The position numbers were made by a program, and so were the translations under genes. The notes beneath the pieces were generated by a model that worked only from the letters and a program-made list of their open reading frames with translations, had not been told where the DNA came from and did not search any database. Source: Gemmatimonadaceae bacterium (GTDB lineage: Bacteria > Gemmatimonadota > Gemmatimonadetes > Gemmatimonadales > Gemmatimonadaceae). From it: a DNA stretch of 6,495 bases. Location of the stretch: positions 1 through 6,495 of the forward strand of contig JACMLI010000503.1 of the NCBI GenBank assembly GCA_014379705.1. Direction: 5' to 3'. Each line of letters begins with the position of its first letter. Within the stretch, counting starts at the first letter, position 1. Positions 6,261 through 6,495 of this stretch are shown here, piece after piece.

Positions 6261-6284
6261 GTTGCACCCCGCGGGCGATGCAAC
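6261..6284. repeat. Inverted repeat GTTGCA-12 nt-TGCAAC
   Basis: GTTGCA (6261-6266) and TGCAAC (6279-6284) are exact inverse copies with a 12-nt spacer that itself contains the palindrome CCCGCGGG (6268-6275). It lies about 75 nt upstream of the lipoprotein ATG. The geometry, about two helical turns overall, would suit a dimeric repressor or activator, but it could equally be chance. Confidence 0.3.
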
Positions 6285-6346
6285 GCGCGTAGCGGCTCCG
6301 GTATCGTCAGGGTGGCGGAGACCGCACACGTCCCGCTCCCAATTCC

Positions 6347-6353
6347 AAGAGGA
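6347..6353 (+). promoter_or_regulatory. Ribosome binding site of the lipoprotein gene
   Basis: AAGAGGA is placed 5 nt before the ATG at 6359. This strong match selects that ATG over the in-frame ATG at 6371. Confidence 0.7.
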
Positions 6354-6358
6354 ACACC

Positions 6359-6495
6359 ATGCATGTATCCATGAACTGGCTCCTGACGCGACGGAGCCTC
6401 GTTGCCGTTACCGCTCTCGCCACCCTCGGCTGCGCGGCCAGTCGGAAGCAGCAGGGTGCCGCGATCGGCGCGGCAGCAGGTGCCGCCGTCGGTGC
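6359..6495 (+). CDS. Glycine-zipper lipoprotein, probably OmpA-family, 5' end only
   Basis: Only the first 45 codons are in the window and the frame is open at the right edge. The protein starts MHVSMNWLLTRRSLVAV: basic residues, then a hydrophobic stretch ending in LATLGCAAS, so Cys25 is the likely lipidated residue, although Thr rather than Leu at -3 makes the lipobox imperfect. It continues with RKQQGAAIGAAAGAAVG (29-45), the Gly-x-x-x-Gly repeat of a glycine zipper. Lipoproteins with this arrangement commonly continue into a second zipper and a C-terminal OmpA-like peptidoglycan-binding domain, anchoring the outer membrane to the cell wall; that part is not visible, so the OmpA assignment is inference. 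A strong ribosome site supports the ATG. It is transcribed away from the DoxX-like gene. Confidence 0.75.
   Translation, partial: MHVSMNWLLTRRSLVAVTALATLGCAASRKQQGAAIGAAAGAAVG

Larger units (their letters stand above)
6056..6358. other. Divergent intergenic region, no gene seen
   Basis: About 300 bp separates the minus-strand DoxX-like gene from the plus-strand lipoprotein gene and should hold both promoters. I see no convincing sigma-70 -35/-10 pair: TTGACT at 6226-6231 has no matching -10 box at 17 nt. The part at 6056-6199 is open in the DoxX-like frame but has non-coding codon usage. One inverted repeat lies at 6261-6284. No RNA gene or small ORF is supported. Confidence 0.6.

Overview
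The window is dense, GC-rich bacterial DNA with little intergenic space. The gene content suggests Gemmatimonadota or a related soil lineage such as Acidobacteriota: a duplicated MacB/FtsX-type permease, an ECF42-type sigma factor with a DGPF partner, a long DoxX-like membrane protein and a glycine-zipper lipoprotein. That placement is inference; no rRNA or other phylogenetic marker is present. No mobile element, CRISPR array, tRNA or rRNA was found.

Layout. (1) Positions 2-1195, plus strand: the 3' half of an ABC transporter permease of the MacB/FtsX type, cut by the left edge. (2) Positions 1199-3393, minus strand: a three-gene cluster read as DGPF/YCII-like protein, then RibD_C/dihydrofolate-reductase-like protein, then an ECF42-type sigma factor with a C-terminal TPR-like domain. 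It converges on the permease with only 3 nt between the stop codons. (3) Positions 3394-3625: a 232-bp spacer with two good inverted repeats, a small palindrome and a weak candidate ECF promoter. (4) Positions 3626-6055, minus strand: a DoxX-like membrane protein followed with no gap by a secreted GH130-type glycosidase or phosphorylase. (5) Positions 6056-6358: a divergent spacer of about 300 bp with one inverted repeat and no recognisable gene. (6) From 6359 to the right edge, plus strand: the start of a glycine-zipper lipoprotein, probably of the OmpA-like class.

How the genes fit together. The sigma factor, DGPF protein and reductase form the recognised ECF42 neighbourhood, in which the sigma factor carries its own C-terminal regulatory domain in place of a membrane anti-sigma factor and is thought to control its DGPF neighbours. 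The DoxX-like/GH130 pair is probably one transcript acting at the cell envelope: one integral membrane protein and one exported carbohydrate-active enzyme. Nothing links the two clusters beyond proximity.

The points most worth a second look are: the sigma factor has no ATG, GTG or TTG start where its homology begins and overlaps the reductase in the +1 frame; the DoxX-like and GH130 genes abut in the same reading frame, separated by a single TAG; and the word CCTAACG/CGTTAGG recurs, twice at a stop codon. I did not find a clearly new biological system.
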